Positions 34,137 through 46,195 of a stretch of 64,000 bases of DNA are shown here, one piece after another. Positions within the stretch are counted from its first letter, which is position 1, and every line of letters begins with the position of its first letter. Source of the stretch: Bidens hawaiensis (Eukaryota > Streptophyta > Magnoliopsida > Asterales > Asteraceae); NCBI GenBank assembly GCA_021521415.1, contig JAIQDT010000191.1, forward strand, positions 744,001 through 808,000. The letters run 5' to 3'. The position numbers were made by a program, and so were the translations under genes. Under the pieces are notes generated by a model. The model searched no databases and was not told the origin of the DNA. It was given only the letters and a program-made list of their open reading frames with translations.

Positions 34137-34830
34137 GACAGATTCGTTCTCGTTTATTGATTGGTCTGTAAATAGATGTTAAACAATGATTATTGATCGA
34201 TTCTTGATTTTAGGATATAGCATTCTGAGTCTAGTTTCCAGAAAGGTAAATTTTGTAATTTTTGGATGAGTGTTGAATACCTTTTTAGATTTTACAAAAA
34301 CATATGTCAAAGGTGATTCGGGGAGTTATATTCTGTTCCATTTTTCGGACACCATAACTCCCTAATGACAAACCCAAATGGGCTGGTTCCACTTATGGAA
34401 CTTAGTATTATGAGTTTAAAAGATAACCCAATTGATTTTACACAATTTAGTTTAATGAGTTGATAGAACCATTAAACTAGTTTTTGTTGCGCAATCTGCT
34501 GAACTGTTAATACCTATCTATAATGGTTGAATTATTATGAGTTTTCTATGCATGAGAAAAATATAATAAAAATTGTTTGAGAAACCTGATTCATATATCC
34601 TACTCTGGTAAATTTTGTAGAATTTATCCTTCATCTTTTCTTTGTGAATAAAATCAGTTTGTACATGCCAGAATCTGTCTCGTGAACTAAATGATCATAA
34701 GTTATGTTGTATGATGAATATTTGGTTGCTTTGCCATGATATGATGTGTGGATACATGTTAGGACTTTTGGTACTGTTGACATTACTTACTATCACCAAC
34801 GATTCATTGGGTCAAGTTTGTGTTTGTGTT
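34137..34830. repeat. 694-bp direct duplication, copy 1
   Basis: From gacagattcgtt to caagtttgtgtttgtgt, this segment recurs at 45387-46080 with many substitutions but the same overall length (offset 11,250 bp at both ends). It resembles the leader or first intron of the transposase gene. Confidence 0.85.
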
Positions 34831-35109
34831 TGAGTTCATACGTGGGTCTTAGAGTCATGTGTTGTTGATCATACTCTCATAACTTAAAACACTTATACAA
34901 GGTAACAATTAGTGAGTCAAATGCATTCATTTGGTTTTGAGAAAAATCTATTACACGCGACACTAGGTTTTGGATTGAAAACATGAACATACTTACATAC
35001 TGGTTTTGAAAACACTAAACGTTTGCCTATACTTGTTTTCTGGATTGAAAACATAAATCGTTTTGAAGTATTGGTTATGTAACCTGCTGAAACGGGCAAA
35101 AAACGAGCT
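34831..35109. other. Non-coding CACTA interior
   Basis: Short gaaaacat repeats (gattgaaaacat three times). No gene. Confidence 0.5.
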
Positions 35110-35549
35110 AAACTTGTAAGGCCCCGTTACCGGTAGCCCTACTTTCGTGTTGGATTTACTCATAAACGCAGTTCTAAATATCAGAGTTAATTAAAACATT
35201 CGTGGAATATAAAGCTTTCATAAAACATTTCATAACAAAACACATCTTGTCTTAAAATATCATATTGTCTTTCAAAATAACCGAAACATTAAACTTAAAC
35301 GTCTTGAGTCTTCCGATGCCAGCCTCTTATTCAGTGCCACGTGTCTCCTCAAGCGAGCTGCCTCATCCTACTCACCTGCGTGCATACTAAAAGTCAGCTA
35401 CGCTGAGTGAGTTCTAGTTAATCATACATCATACAATACACACAAACTTATATTCTTTCATTCATACTTTCATACTTTCATACTTTCATACTTTCTTTTG
35501 TATTAACTTGCTTTCATATCTTACGTTATAAAGAGCATTACGCCCTACA

Positions 35550-35780
35550 TTCCTCGAGTATTATTAGGGCTCGGTACCCTCCTTCCTCGAGTATTATTAG
35601 GGCTCGGTACCCTCTTTCCTCGAGTATTATTAGGGCTCGGTACCCTCTTTCCTCGAATATTAGTAGGGTTCGGTTCCCTAGTTCTCGAATATTAGTAGGG
35701 TTCGATTCCCTCTTCGTTACCATACAACCATACATCATACCTCGAGTATTATTAGGGCCCGGTACCCTCTTCGTAACCAT
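35550..35780. repeat. ~32-bp tandem repeat inside the solo LTR
   Basis: Five to six units of cctcgagtattattagggct plus cggtaccctctt, some degenerate, the last separated by about 30 bp. Confidence 0.85.
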
Positions 35781-36389
35781 ACAACCATACAACCATCCTT
35801 TCCTTCTTTTATTAACTTTATCACATTCATACACATAAGCATACATATCATACTTACCTTATACATAGCGTTACAACCTGAAAGTACGTGCAATATCCGA
35901 AGATCGTTCACGTACCATCAAGCAATCATTCATACATTTCACATTATTCACATAAGGCATACACTTATCTCTTAGGATAAGCGTATTAACAAACATATTG
36001 AGTATGCGCACAGCCCCGAAAACATAACACATAAATGGGGCTAGAAACTCACCTGAATCCTGTTACGCTCTCCGTTAATCGTTATTCCCTTCTTGAGCTG
36101 TGCACGGCTAACTGTATAATATTTACATGTATCAATTAACTACCACTACTCATATCATCTTTCTAGTCTTAGCAAATACCCACAACGAACGGGGGTCCGG
36201 GGGCAGCGCCCCTGGCAGCGGGGTCTAGGGGCGGCAGCCCCTAGCAGGGTCCAAGGGCAGAGCCCCTGGCTGGGGTCGAGCTGCCAGGTCAGCTTGGAAA
36301 AATTTTATTTCCATTAACTGTCTTAACACATTTTTCATTAGGTTTTTAATTTATTTTCTAATCGAACTTGACTTTAGGCGAAGTTAAAC

Positions 36390-36660
36390 CTTAAGCGAAC
36401 TTGTCACCAGGCGAAGTTAAGGCTTGGCGAACTTATCAGCGAACTTATGCCAGGCGAAGTTGTCAGTTAGGCGAACTTATCACCAGGCGAAGTTAAGGCT
36501 TGGCGAACTTATCAGCGAACTTATGCCAGGCGAAGTTGTCAGTTAGGCGAACTTAGCCTTAGGCGAAGTTATCACTTAGCCGTAGGCGAAGTTATCAATT
36601 AGGCGAACTTGCTTGCAAGCGAACTTGCTTGCAGGTGAAGTTCGCTTGCAGGCGAAGTTG
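36390..36660. repeat. gcgaactt/gcgaagtt repeat cluster
   Basis: Alternating gcgaactt and gcgaagtt words, arranged in part as a ~75-bp unit (ttatcaccaggcgaagttaa...) present twice. Confidence 0.85.
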
Positions 36661-37369
36661 TGCAGCAGCCGCCACTGTTCATCCTTAATCCCCAATATCA
36701 TCATCATTTTAACGCGAAATCTTTGGATACGATATTTAACCACTTGCGATCAACCCTATGGTCGTTTTTGAATAAGGTTTGGCCCGAAAACACGTAAAGT
36801 TTGGACCTTTAAGTTCAAAAACGCTTAATACAAGATTTACGGTTTATCCCATACGAACCGTATATGTTTATGGGTTCATTGGATTCGTCCTAGCATCAAG
36901 TTCGTTACTTTACGTTTCGTTTAGACACGATCTATTATAGTTTCATGTTTCATGGCTAACCGTCTATTAAAACATGAACTTTAAGATCGAAATCATACCT
37001 TTATGTTTTCGTTTTGGTCTCGGTTAGCTAGCTTATGAACTTTGGATCTTGTATAAATCTTGAACCACGTTTTCTTGCTCGGATTTCACCTCTCTCGGCC
37101 GCCGGCCGTGTTTGGTGGTGTGTGTGTTTTGCATGTATAGAGAACAAGATGGAAATGAATAATGGTTTAGGGTATAAGGGTGATTTAAGGAGGTATTTAT
37201 ACCCCTTAAGGCTCATGGACCTAAGGCCCATTACCCTTAACCCATCCTAATTAAATTCAAGTCCATGATCTTTTCCATATTAGACGTTAGTTAATATTAT
37301 TAACGCACGACAATTTAACGCAACTTTCTTTATTTTTATTAGAATATTTTAGGATATTACAAAACTGCT

Positions 37370-37700
37370 GATTTTTATTGCTGAATTGCTGCAAAACTGG
37401 TCAAAACGCGTTGAAATGATCTGTTAAGTGCTGAAACGAGCTGTTAAGTGCTGAAACGGAATGAAAAATCGCTTAAAAAAGCAGTTTAACATGATGTTCG
37501 CTGTAAAACCGAGCTGCTAAGTGCTGAAACGAACTAAAAACTCGCTAAAATGAGCTGTTTAACATGTTTGCTGTAAAAACGAGCTGTTAAGTGCTGAAAC
37601 GAACTGAAAACTCGCTGAAACGGGCTGTTTAACATGTTGTTTGCTGTTAAACGAGTTGTTAATTGTTGAAACGATCTGAAAAATTGTTGAAACGAGCCAA
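37370..37700. repeat. Degenerate ~75-bp tandem repeat
   Basis: gctgttaagtgctgaaacga recurs with aactcgctgaaa and gtttaacatgtt. The same words (ctgctgaaacgggcaaaaaacg) occur left of the solo LTR at 35079-35100, so the LTR inserted into this array. Confidence 0.75.
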
Positions 37701-37869
37701 CGAGTGTTCACACTCGACGAGTTGGGTTTCGGTTTAGGCTCATTTCTCAGTTTTTTTTTCGCTATAACGTTGACACAGGAGAAAATGTTTTAGTTTGTTT
37801 TTTAACTTTTTTGTTTTTAACTAATGATTTTTTATTAATTTTTTAAGGTGTTTTTAGTTAAGATTAAAA

Positions 37870-38595
37870 ACTCTCAAAAAATATTCAAAAATAATAATAA
37901 TAAAATCATAAGTCAAATTATAAATAAAAAACGAAAAAAGTAAAAAAACTAAAACATTTCCTCCGTTGTCCTTTTTCACAAAAAAAAAAACCCGAAACCC
38001 GATTTGACCCGTTCCGACCTTGATTCATTTTGATCCGGACCCGTTATGACCCGAACCTTTTGACCCTAACCCGTTCCGACCCGAACCATAACAACCCTTT
38101 TTTAAATTGAGTCATTCCGACCCAAACCCGTTCCAACCCATAACCCATTTCGACCCAACCCAACCCATTTGCCATCCCTATGTTTAATGTATATTGACGG
38201 GTTAGGCGAGTTGTAACTCTTAAGACGCAATTTAAAAAAATATTCAAAAATAATAATAAAAAAATCATAAGTCAAATTATAAATAAAAAACGAAAAAAGT
38301 AAAAAAAACTAAAACATTTCCTCCGTTGTCCTTGTTCAAAAAACAAAATCGACCCGAAACCCGTTTTGACCCGTTCCAACCTTGACCCATTTTGATTCGG
38401 ACCCGTTATGACCCGAACCGTCTGACCATTACCCGTTCCGACCCAAACCATAACAACCCTTTTTTAATTGAGTCGTTCTAACCCTGACCTGTTTGGACCC
38501 TAACCCGTTCCGACCCATAACCCATTTCGACCCAACCTAACCCATTTGCCACCCCTATGTTTAATGCATATTGACGGGTTAGGCGAGTTTTACCT
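37870..38595. repeat. Two tandem units of 359 bp rich in acccgttccgaccc
   Basis: atattcaaaa recurs at 37881 and 38240, and gacgggttaggcgagtt ends both units. Each unit combines an A-rich half with a half made of cgacccgaaccc words. Confidence 0.85.
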
Positions 38596-38639
38596 CTTAA
38601 GGCACAATTTAAAATTATATGCATAATGGGCCATTATAG

Positions 38640-39380
38640 ATTTCAAGGCCCAATATGGTCCATTAGGACATGTATGAGTTGAGTTTGTCTATTATGGTTT
38701 AATATGACTCCCTATAACACGATATAACCCTTAAATATCTAATGTTACATATCACATGCCATAATAGACCACTAAGAGATTTCAAGCCCTAATATGACCC
38801 ATTAGAGCGACTATGACATGCAAAAGGCTATAATGGGCCACTAACACCAACAAGGCCCAATAAGACCTATGATGAAAGTATCACATGTTATCGGTCATTA
38901 ACATCTAACTATGACTAATAACATTCCTATACAACCTTCTTAGAGCAACTATGATGTGATAAAAGCTATAATGGGCCACAAACACCAGTTAAGGTCCAAT
39001 AAGGCCCATTGATGAAAGTAAGACATTTTGTTGGGCGTTAACCAAACTATGACTCACTAAACTCATATTCAACCCTTTTAGAGCAACTATGATATGATAG
39101 AGACTACAATGGGTCACTAACAACAATCAAGGCCCAAGACGACCCATTAATGCAAAGTATGACGACCAACTATGACTCACTACACTCCTATACAACCTGT
39201 TAACGTAACTATGACAAGATAGAGACCATACTGGCCATTAACAACAATCAAGGCCCAATATGGCCCATTAATAAAAGTATGACATGTTATTGGGCATTGA
39301 CACATTCCTATGGCTCACTACACTCATATACAACCCTCTTGTAGCAACGGGGACATGATAGATGCTATAATGGCCACTAT
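38640..39380. repeat. ~139-bp tandem array, left part
   Basis: Unit begins (c)tataatgggccactaacacc and includes aaggcccaata, atgaaagtatgacatgtt and agagcaactatgacatgat. Unit starts are near 38830, 38969, 39107, 39227 and 39365. Continues after the inserted retroelement at 44346. Confidence 0.85.
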
Positions 39381-40289
39381 TGTCACACCCCAACTTAAGG
39401 CGGAAATGTTAGGGCGTGAGCTGATTGTCACAACTCTCAAGGTAATATCATGCAATATTTAAATGACAATATCTGTTAATTGAATTCAATTATCAAATAA
39501 ATAAAATACAAACAAGTACATAATTCATACAACAATACAAAATTTATATTTCTTGATTAAAATATCCTTCTAACTAAATTCTTCACTAAGTCTTCACCAA
39601 CCTGCATTAAATTCTACGATAACCTGCATATACGTATAAAATAGAATATTTGTCAAAAAACACATGTTGAGTGAGTAAAACACCAGTTTATGACACAACA
39701 GTAATAATATATAATAAATAAAGAAAGCTGCAAACTGTTCCTGTGAGAATAAACAGTTAAGCCATATCACATAAACAATCAATCAAATATATTATAAGTT
39801 ACTAATTATTTATAATATAATTTATTTGATTACATATATTAATATTTGTGTTTAAATGAATGAATATCAAAAAAACAAAAGAACACGGGCTGGGGGTTTT
39901 GAACCCGCGACCCCCAGCCACCCCAACTCTTAACAAACCTTGCGCAGCCAACTGATCCAACCAGCTAGTTGGTTACAATACAAAAACAACGATTTAATAG
40001 CAACTGATAAAAATTACCCAGGTGATGAACAAACCCTAAAATCAAAATTGATTAAATTCCTTAATGTTAATTGTTTCAGTGTTAGGGTTTATGTTAATCA
40101 ACATCCGACGAACACCAATCATACTTTAATTACCTCTTAACTCATTGAATAACTGGTTACTTGACCGAACATATGGCCGGCTGTAGTGATGATCAATAGA
40201 CTATCAAATGGCGAAGAAAATCTAATTGGTTAGAGAGGTAAAGACGGCGACGGCATGAGGGTAGAGACTGTAGGTTTAATTGAGTTTAA
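39381..40289 (-). repeat. Partial 3' LTR
   Basis: Closely matches 42017-42420 and about 43330-43833. Relative to the other LTR it lacks ~910 bp in the middle and the first ~510 bp of U3. Confidence 0.8.
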
Positions 40290-42001
40290 CGTGAGGAGCT
40301 TGAAGGACGATGGATCGACAGGTTTGGACTTGATGCGTAGTGTAGTAGAATGTAACTATAGTTGAACTTGATTAGTTTGGATAATCTGAGGGCACATATA
40401 GCGGAGAGGATTAGGGTCTCCTGAATAGTAGTAAGCACACGTAGTAGGGGCATCAGGTTGAGCATTAGGGATAGACTGTGGTGGGACAACTTGAAAATTA
40501 GATGGTGTAAGGCAAGTATATGCAAGGATAATCGAAACGATTACGTTGGGAGAAAAAACGACATGAGGATTGAGTCGAATGATGAAAGTACCAGTGGGCA
40601 ACAAGAGTGAACACCGATGGAGAGTTTCTTGCTCGTGATACTTTGATTTTGTCAAGGCTGATAATTGATTTGATTAACAGCAAAATTTTTATAATTAGAC
40701 TTACGCTTGTTGTTGTCATGAGGATGAGTATGAGTAAACGAATTAAAATTTCAATAAAGGAAGTTAATGAACAAGTTTGAATTGGTTGTATTAATGTTTT
40801 GAATTTGAGTTTATTTTAGAGGTTGTAGCAGTTAACTCATTTGATATACACGCCTTGGTCTCGAGAACTAGACGATTGATGTCGAGGACGACAATGATTT
40901 CTGAGATGAGACATTTCATGAGGACCAAAAATTAAGATTTATAAGATAAAGGATGAGTTGCAGAAATCATTTAAATATCACAAGTTTAATTGTTTTATAA
41001 TAACTTTGCTTTTAAGAAATGGGGGATTTGTGTCGTATCATGAGGAATAAAGATAAAAGTTGATAACGTAAGGGATATATAGCGTAAATAGTTTTTTTTA
41101 GATGATGTAGCCAATATGATTAAAGTGTGATGACTACACGAGGAGATAAGTCAGTTTAAAATTTAGATTCTTATTTAATTAAGTTTACAATAAACTAACG
41201 AAATATAAATTGTGGGTGTTAGCCTCCCATGAGCTCTCCATGGCAATATGAATGACCCAACGAACTAACAAATAAAATAACTGAGCTGGACAGCCCATGA
41301 GTGTTACATAGCAATTTGTTTGTCCCAACTAATTAACGAATTAACAATGCAATGAAGTTTGTCGGCCCAATGAGCATTACACGGCGTTTTAACCGACCAA
41401 ACTAAATAACGAACTATCAAAATAAATATGAGTAGTCAGAATATCTTGTGAATCACCACATTGATCACTCCAACAAAAATACGAAAACAAGTTAAGAAAT
41501 GGATAGTAGGAGTGCCCATGGGTTCCATGGATTTTTCACCCAACTAACCATTTAAATAACGGAACACAGTAATCGGGAAAACCGAGTTTAGCCACGAACC
41601 ACCATGAATTCGGTTTAAAAACAACCTAAGGTGTCGGTCGTATGACAATTGTGTTCCTCTTTGGCCGAGAGTAACTTGTCATGCTACCAAGCCTTAAGAT
41701 GAATGAGCAAAAACAAATGTAGGGAATTCTTAACGAATTTCCTAAAAATAAAAGGCAGTTTAATTTAATTTAAAATATTTATGAAAATTTTCTTTGAAGG
41801 TTGAGGCGTAGCCTCGGAGTTGTGTGTGTGTGTGCATAACAATATAATAATAAGAATAATCATTATTATATATGTACTTAATCTAGCAATCAATTACGTA
41901 AGCTGTAACAATCAAATGGAACACATTAGGTAAACAAATAAGCACGTATGAGGCTCCTAAGCATGTTACTAGGGCACCACTAACGACCTATCTTAAACCT
42001 G
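40290..42001 (-). other. Internal region of the LTR element, no genes recognised
   Basis: No gag, protease, reverse transcriptase or integrase motif on either strand. Open frames near 40.3-40.7 kb on the minus strand are short and unrecognised. Repeated words (cccatgag.gttac..ggc) around 41210-41400 suggest old tandem duplication. Confidence 0.5.
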
Positions 42002-42013
42002 GCTTTGATACCA
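42002..42013 (-). other. Primer-binding site (tRNA-iMet type)
   Basis: Minus strand tggtatcaaagc, three bases after the LTR end, differs at one base from tggtatcagagc, the usual initiator-Met PBS. Confidence 0.75.
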
Positions 42014-42016
42014 ATC

Positions 42017-44345
42017 TGTCACACCCCAACCTAAGGAGGAAATGTCGGGGCGTGAGCTGATTGTCACAGCTCTCAAGGTACTATCATGCAATATTTAAAT
42101 GACAACATCAATTAATTGAATTCAATTATCAACTAAATCAAATACAAACAAGTACATAATTCATACAACAATACAAAATTTATATTTCTTGATTAAAATA
42201 TTCTTCTAACTAAATTCTTCACTAAGTCTTCACTAACCTGCATTAAATTCTACGATAACCTGCATATGCGTATAAAATAGAATATTTGTCAACAACACAT
42301 GTTGAGTGAGTAAAACACAAGTTTATGACACAACAGTAATAATATATAATAAATAAAGAAAGCTGCAAACTGTTCCTGTGAGAATAAACAGTTAAGCTAT
42401 ATCACATAAACAATCAATCAAACCATAAAGAAAGCAAACCATAAAGAAATCAACCATAAAGAAAGGGCTCAACCAATCCATATAAATGGACATTGGTTAC
42501 CAATCAAGGACTAAACCGTTGCCATAAAAATGGACATCGGTTGCCGAAGTAAGCAAATAGCGTTAAAATAAAGCAAGTAAGCAAATAGCAAGTTAAGCAT
42601 AAACTGATATCCACACAAGGATTAACAGTTGCGGTTTTGAAGACTAGATAATAGTTAAATATATAAGATACACACATGTCCCCAAAAAGGTTTAAAAATA
42701 AGTAAAATAGGGGAGCGAAATACTCACCTTAGCAATAAGCAAGAGATAAACGAATGCGGCAAGAACGATAGTAAACAAGAGTCACGCTCTTCGAAAGTTA
42801 TCAACGAGAAATCCTAAGTAACAATAGTTGAGGAAATAAATATGGAAAAAATAACGAAGCTAACACTAGATAAATGTTCGGGATTCGATGATCGGGTGTA
42901 TTCTTACGAAAATTAAATATTACTTAGATTTATAATTAATTTTATTATCAAGGTTTTATTGTATATAATATGAATAAATAAATAAATAAATACTTCAATA
43001 AATTTTATATTTTATATCAAGAGATTTGTTTTCAAATATAATTTTAAACTAAAAATACATGTAATGTATTTGTATATATTTTCACCATTAGAAAAATTTC
43101 TTTTAAATAAACATTGTAAATAATAACTAGTTTATATAAACTACAATCTTTTATAAAATACTTATTAATTATGTAAAATAATAAGGTTCAGTATATATTA
43201 AATTATGTTTTTTAAATAAATAAATCCTTTTTAAATCTTTGTCAACTTATAACTAATATATATATATATATATATAAAATTTTAACCAAGGTTTGGAAAC
43301 ACAATTAGTTAGGATATCGGTTTTATAAAATTACAAATTAATTATAAGTTGCTAATTATTTATAATATAATATATTTGATTATGTATATTAATATTTGTG
43401 TTTAAATGGATAAATATCAAAAAAAAACAAAAGAACACGGGCTGGGGGTTTCGAACCCGCGACCCCAAGCCACCCCAACTCTTAACAAACCTTACGCAGC
43501 CAACTGATCCAACCAGCTAGTTGGTTACAATACAAAAACAACAATTTAATAACAACTGATAAAAATTACCCAGGTGATGAACAAACCCTAGAATCAAAAT
43601 TGATTAAATTCCTTAATGTTAATTGTTTCAGTGTTAGGGTTTATGTTAATCAACATCCGACGAACAACAATCATGCTTTAATTACCTCTTAACTCGTTGA
43701 ATAGCTGGTTACTTGATCGAACATATGGCCGGTTGTAGTGATGATCAATGGACTATCAATTGGCGAAGAAAATCCAATTGGTTAGAGAGGTAAAGACGGC
43801 GACGGCATGAGGGTAGAGACTGCAGGTTTAATTGAGTTTACGTTAACTTTTATACGTATATTGATTTAGGGTTAGGGTCGGTTGGTGTAAAACGATATGC
43901 AGATCCGTTTTTTTTTTCAATTAACATATTACGAAGGTTGATTAGGCCGAAGATGGAATGTGTAACATAGCTAGAGATTCACTTTCCAATATTATGACGT
44001 GAATTAAGGTGCAAGCTACCAAATGGGTAACCGGTTTTGCGATATGGGTTGGGTTGACAGGTTTGGTGCATGATAAACGGGTCAGGTGACATAATAGTTG
44101 ATAAAATTGCAAATTGGCCCCTAGAAAATAGAGATGGAAACACTAAAGGATTAAAGATTAGTTTAGGGTTAAAATTGAATATAATCCTAGGTTATTTTGT
44201 ATATATTAATTAAATATAATAAACAAATATTAATAAAATAATATTAACTCGATTCACGTGATATTTCTTGGTAAAATTTCCAAATATAAAAATGAGTCGG
44301 ATTATGATTAATAAATATTAATTTATTAAAACCCGAGTTGTTACA
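42017..44345 (-). repeat. Full-length 5' LTR (2.3 kb)
   Basis: TGTAACAACTCGGGTTT at its minus-strand start and GGGGTGTGACA at its end, next to the PBS. Confidence 0.8.
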
Positions 44346-44745
44346 ACTAGTACCATTCAAGGCCCATTGATGAATGTATGACATGTTTTAGGCGTTAACA
44401 TCTAAGTATGACTAATGATAGTCATATACAAACTTCTTAAAGCAACTATGATGTAACCAAGGGACACTAACATCTAACTATGAGTCTATGACTAATGATA
44501 GCCAAATAAGGCCTATTGACGAAAGTATGGTGTGTTTCGGGCGTTAACACCTAACCATGACTAATGGCACTCCTATACAACTCTTTTAGAGGAATTGTGA
44601 CATGATAGATGCTATAATGAGACACTAACACCGATCAAGAACTAGTATGACCCACTAATAAGCGTATGGTTTATTATTGCGCATTAACACTAATTACTAC
44701 ACTCTTATACAACTCTTTTAGAGTAACTATAAATATCACTTGTAT
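44346..44745. repeat. ~139-bp tandem array, right part
   Basis: Continues the unit (caaggcccattgatgaatgtatgac...) with three or more further, more diverged copies. Confidence 0.8.
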
Positions 44746-44807
44746 TTATTTTATATGCTTATATTTAAAATACAATTTCTTATATTATTTAAGGTTTAAT
44801 TAGTTGT

Positions 44808-44810
<3 letters not shown>

Positions 44811-44870
<60 letters not shown>
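44811..44870. repeat. (AC)30 microsatellite
   Basis: Uninterrupted AC dinucleotides. Confidence 0.95.
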
Positions 44871-44873
<3 letters not shown>

Positions 44874-45386
44874 CAACTCTTTATTTTAATTATTAAAAAT
44901 AAAAATATTTAATTCTATTTATTTCCTATTAATTTTACTTCCCTCAAAATTTCAAATTAAATTCACCCCTCATTTCTTCAAAAAATTTTAAATTACCCTC
45001 TCATTCTTAAATCTAATTTCAAATTAACCTACCTTTTTTTTCTATCTCTTCATTACTCTTATTCTTCTTCTTCTTCATCTCTCTACACCCACCATCTTTC
45101 ATCTTTAATTCTCTAACTCACTCATTTTTTAACCAAATCTTTTGATTCCAGGCTCTAATCTTATTATTTTTGCAAGAGGAATTCACGTATGGTTTCGGTT
45201 TCCATCAATTATATCTCGATTTTTGCCGGATTAGTGTTGAGTGTGAAGAGCCCTAAGAACCAAGTTTGGGGATTTTCAATTTTAAGTGTTATTTCTTGTA
45301 ATTGAAGCTTAGTACATCTTCTATCATCGCTAAAAAGGTATGTATTTCACTTGTAATTGAAGCTTAGTACATCTTCTTTCATTGTT
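44871..45386. other. Leader-like region of the CACTA transposase gene
   Basis: CT-rich stretch (ctcttcattactcttattcttcttcttctt) resembling a plant 5' UTR. taattgaagcttagtacatcttct is duplicated in tandem at about 45300-45380. No ORF. Confidence 0.45.
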
Positions 45387-46080
45387 GACAGATTCGTTTT
45401 CGTTTATTTATTGGTATGTAACTTAATGTTAAACGATGATTATTGTAAGATTGTTCATTCTAGTATACAGTACTATGAGTTTAGTTTCGAGAAAGGTAAA
45501 GTTTGTAATTTTTGGACGAGTTTTGAATAGTTTTTATAATTTTACAAAAACAATGGTCAATGCTGATTTTGGGAGTTATATTCTGGCCTGTCTTTCCGAC
45601 ACCATAACTCCCTAATGACAAAACCAAACGGGTTGGTTCTAGTTCTGAAAATTAGTATTATGAGCTTTGAAGACAACCCAATTGGTCTTGCACAATTTGG
45701 ATTAATGAGTTTATAGAACCATTAAACAAGTGTTTGTTGTGCAATCTGCTGAATTGTTGGTACATATCTTTAATGGTTGAATTATTGTGAGTTTTGTATG
45801 CATTAGAAAAATATAATAAAAATTGTTTGAGAAACCTAATTCAAATATTCAACTGTGGTAAATTTTGTAGAAAATATACTTCATTTTTTCTTAGTGAATA
45901 AAATCATTTTGTACAAGCTATAATCTGTCTCGTAAACTAAGTGATCATAAGTTAAGTTGTATGATGAATGTTTGGTTGATTTTTCATGATACGATGTGTA
46001 AATACATGTTAGGACTTTTTAGTACAGTTGACATTGATTATTATCACCAACGAGTCGTCGATTCAAGTTTGTGTTTGTGT
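45387..46080. repeat. 694-bp direct duplication, copy 2
   Basis: Counterpart of 34137-34830, directly upstream of the transposase exons. Confidence 0.85.
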
Positions 46081-46195
46081 ACACATTATGTCTAATGTGA
46101 TTGTGCGTGATAGTCGTTGTGCTATGCGTAGATTCGAGTTTTTATTTTTATATTTTTTACCCTATATATGTATCATATATATTTTTCTCTTTAAA

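Larger units (their letters stand above)
35115..37361 (-). mobile_element. Solo LTR, 2.25 kb, minus orientation
   Basis: Bounds TGTAAGG...ATATTACA (TG..CA), with a perfect 5-bp target duplication AAACT (35110-35114 and 37362-37366). The minus strand has a TATA box (ggtataaatacc, about 37194-37201), placing the start of the LTR at its right end. No coding sequence. Several internal minisatellites are listed separately. It is the youngest-looking LTR in the CACTA element because its target duplication is perfect. Confidence 0.85.
39381..44345 (-). mobile_element. Non-coding LTR retroelement, minus strand, inserted in the 139-bp array
   Basis: Read on the minus strand: a full 5' LTR (44345-42017, TGTAACAACTCGGG...GGGGTGTGACA), a PBS, about 1.7 kb of internal DNA without retroviral domains, and a partial 3' LTR (40289-39381). 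Flanking pentamers actat (39376-39380) and actag (44346-44350) match at four of five, and removing the element rejoins a 139-bp unit. It is either a non-autonomous (LARD-like) element or one with its genes deleted. Confidence 0.8.

Noticed and set aside
35550..35780. Regular ~32-bp repeats resembling a CRISPR array
   Set aside because: Units are contiguous, without unique spacers of constant length, inside a plant LTR; there are no cas genes.
39885..39950. Possible tRNA or Pol III B-box (ggttttgaacccgcgacccc; also at 43438-43480)
   Set aside because: There is a T-loop-like word, but no cloverleaf, A-box or acceptor stem, and it recurs as part of the LTR pair.
46028..46195. Apparent membrane-protein frame (Phe/Leu/Tyr-rich) before the CACTA transposase exon
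   Set aside because: It lies in intron/leader sequence shared with the 694-bp duplication and ends at a splice acceptor; not a gene.
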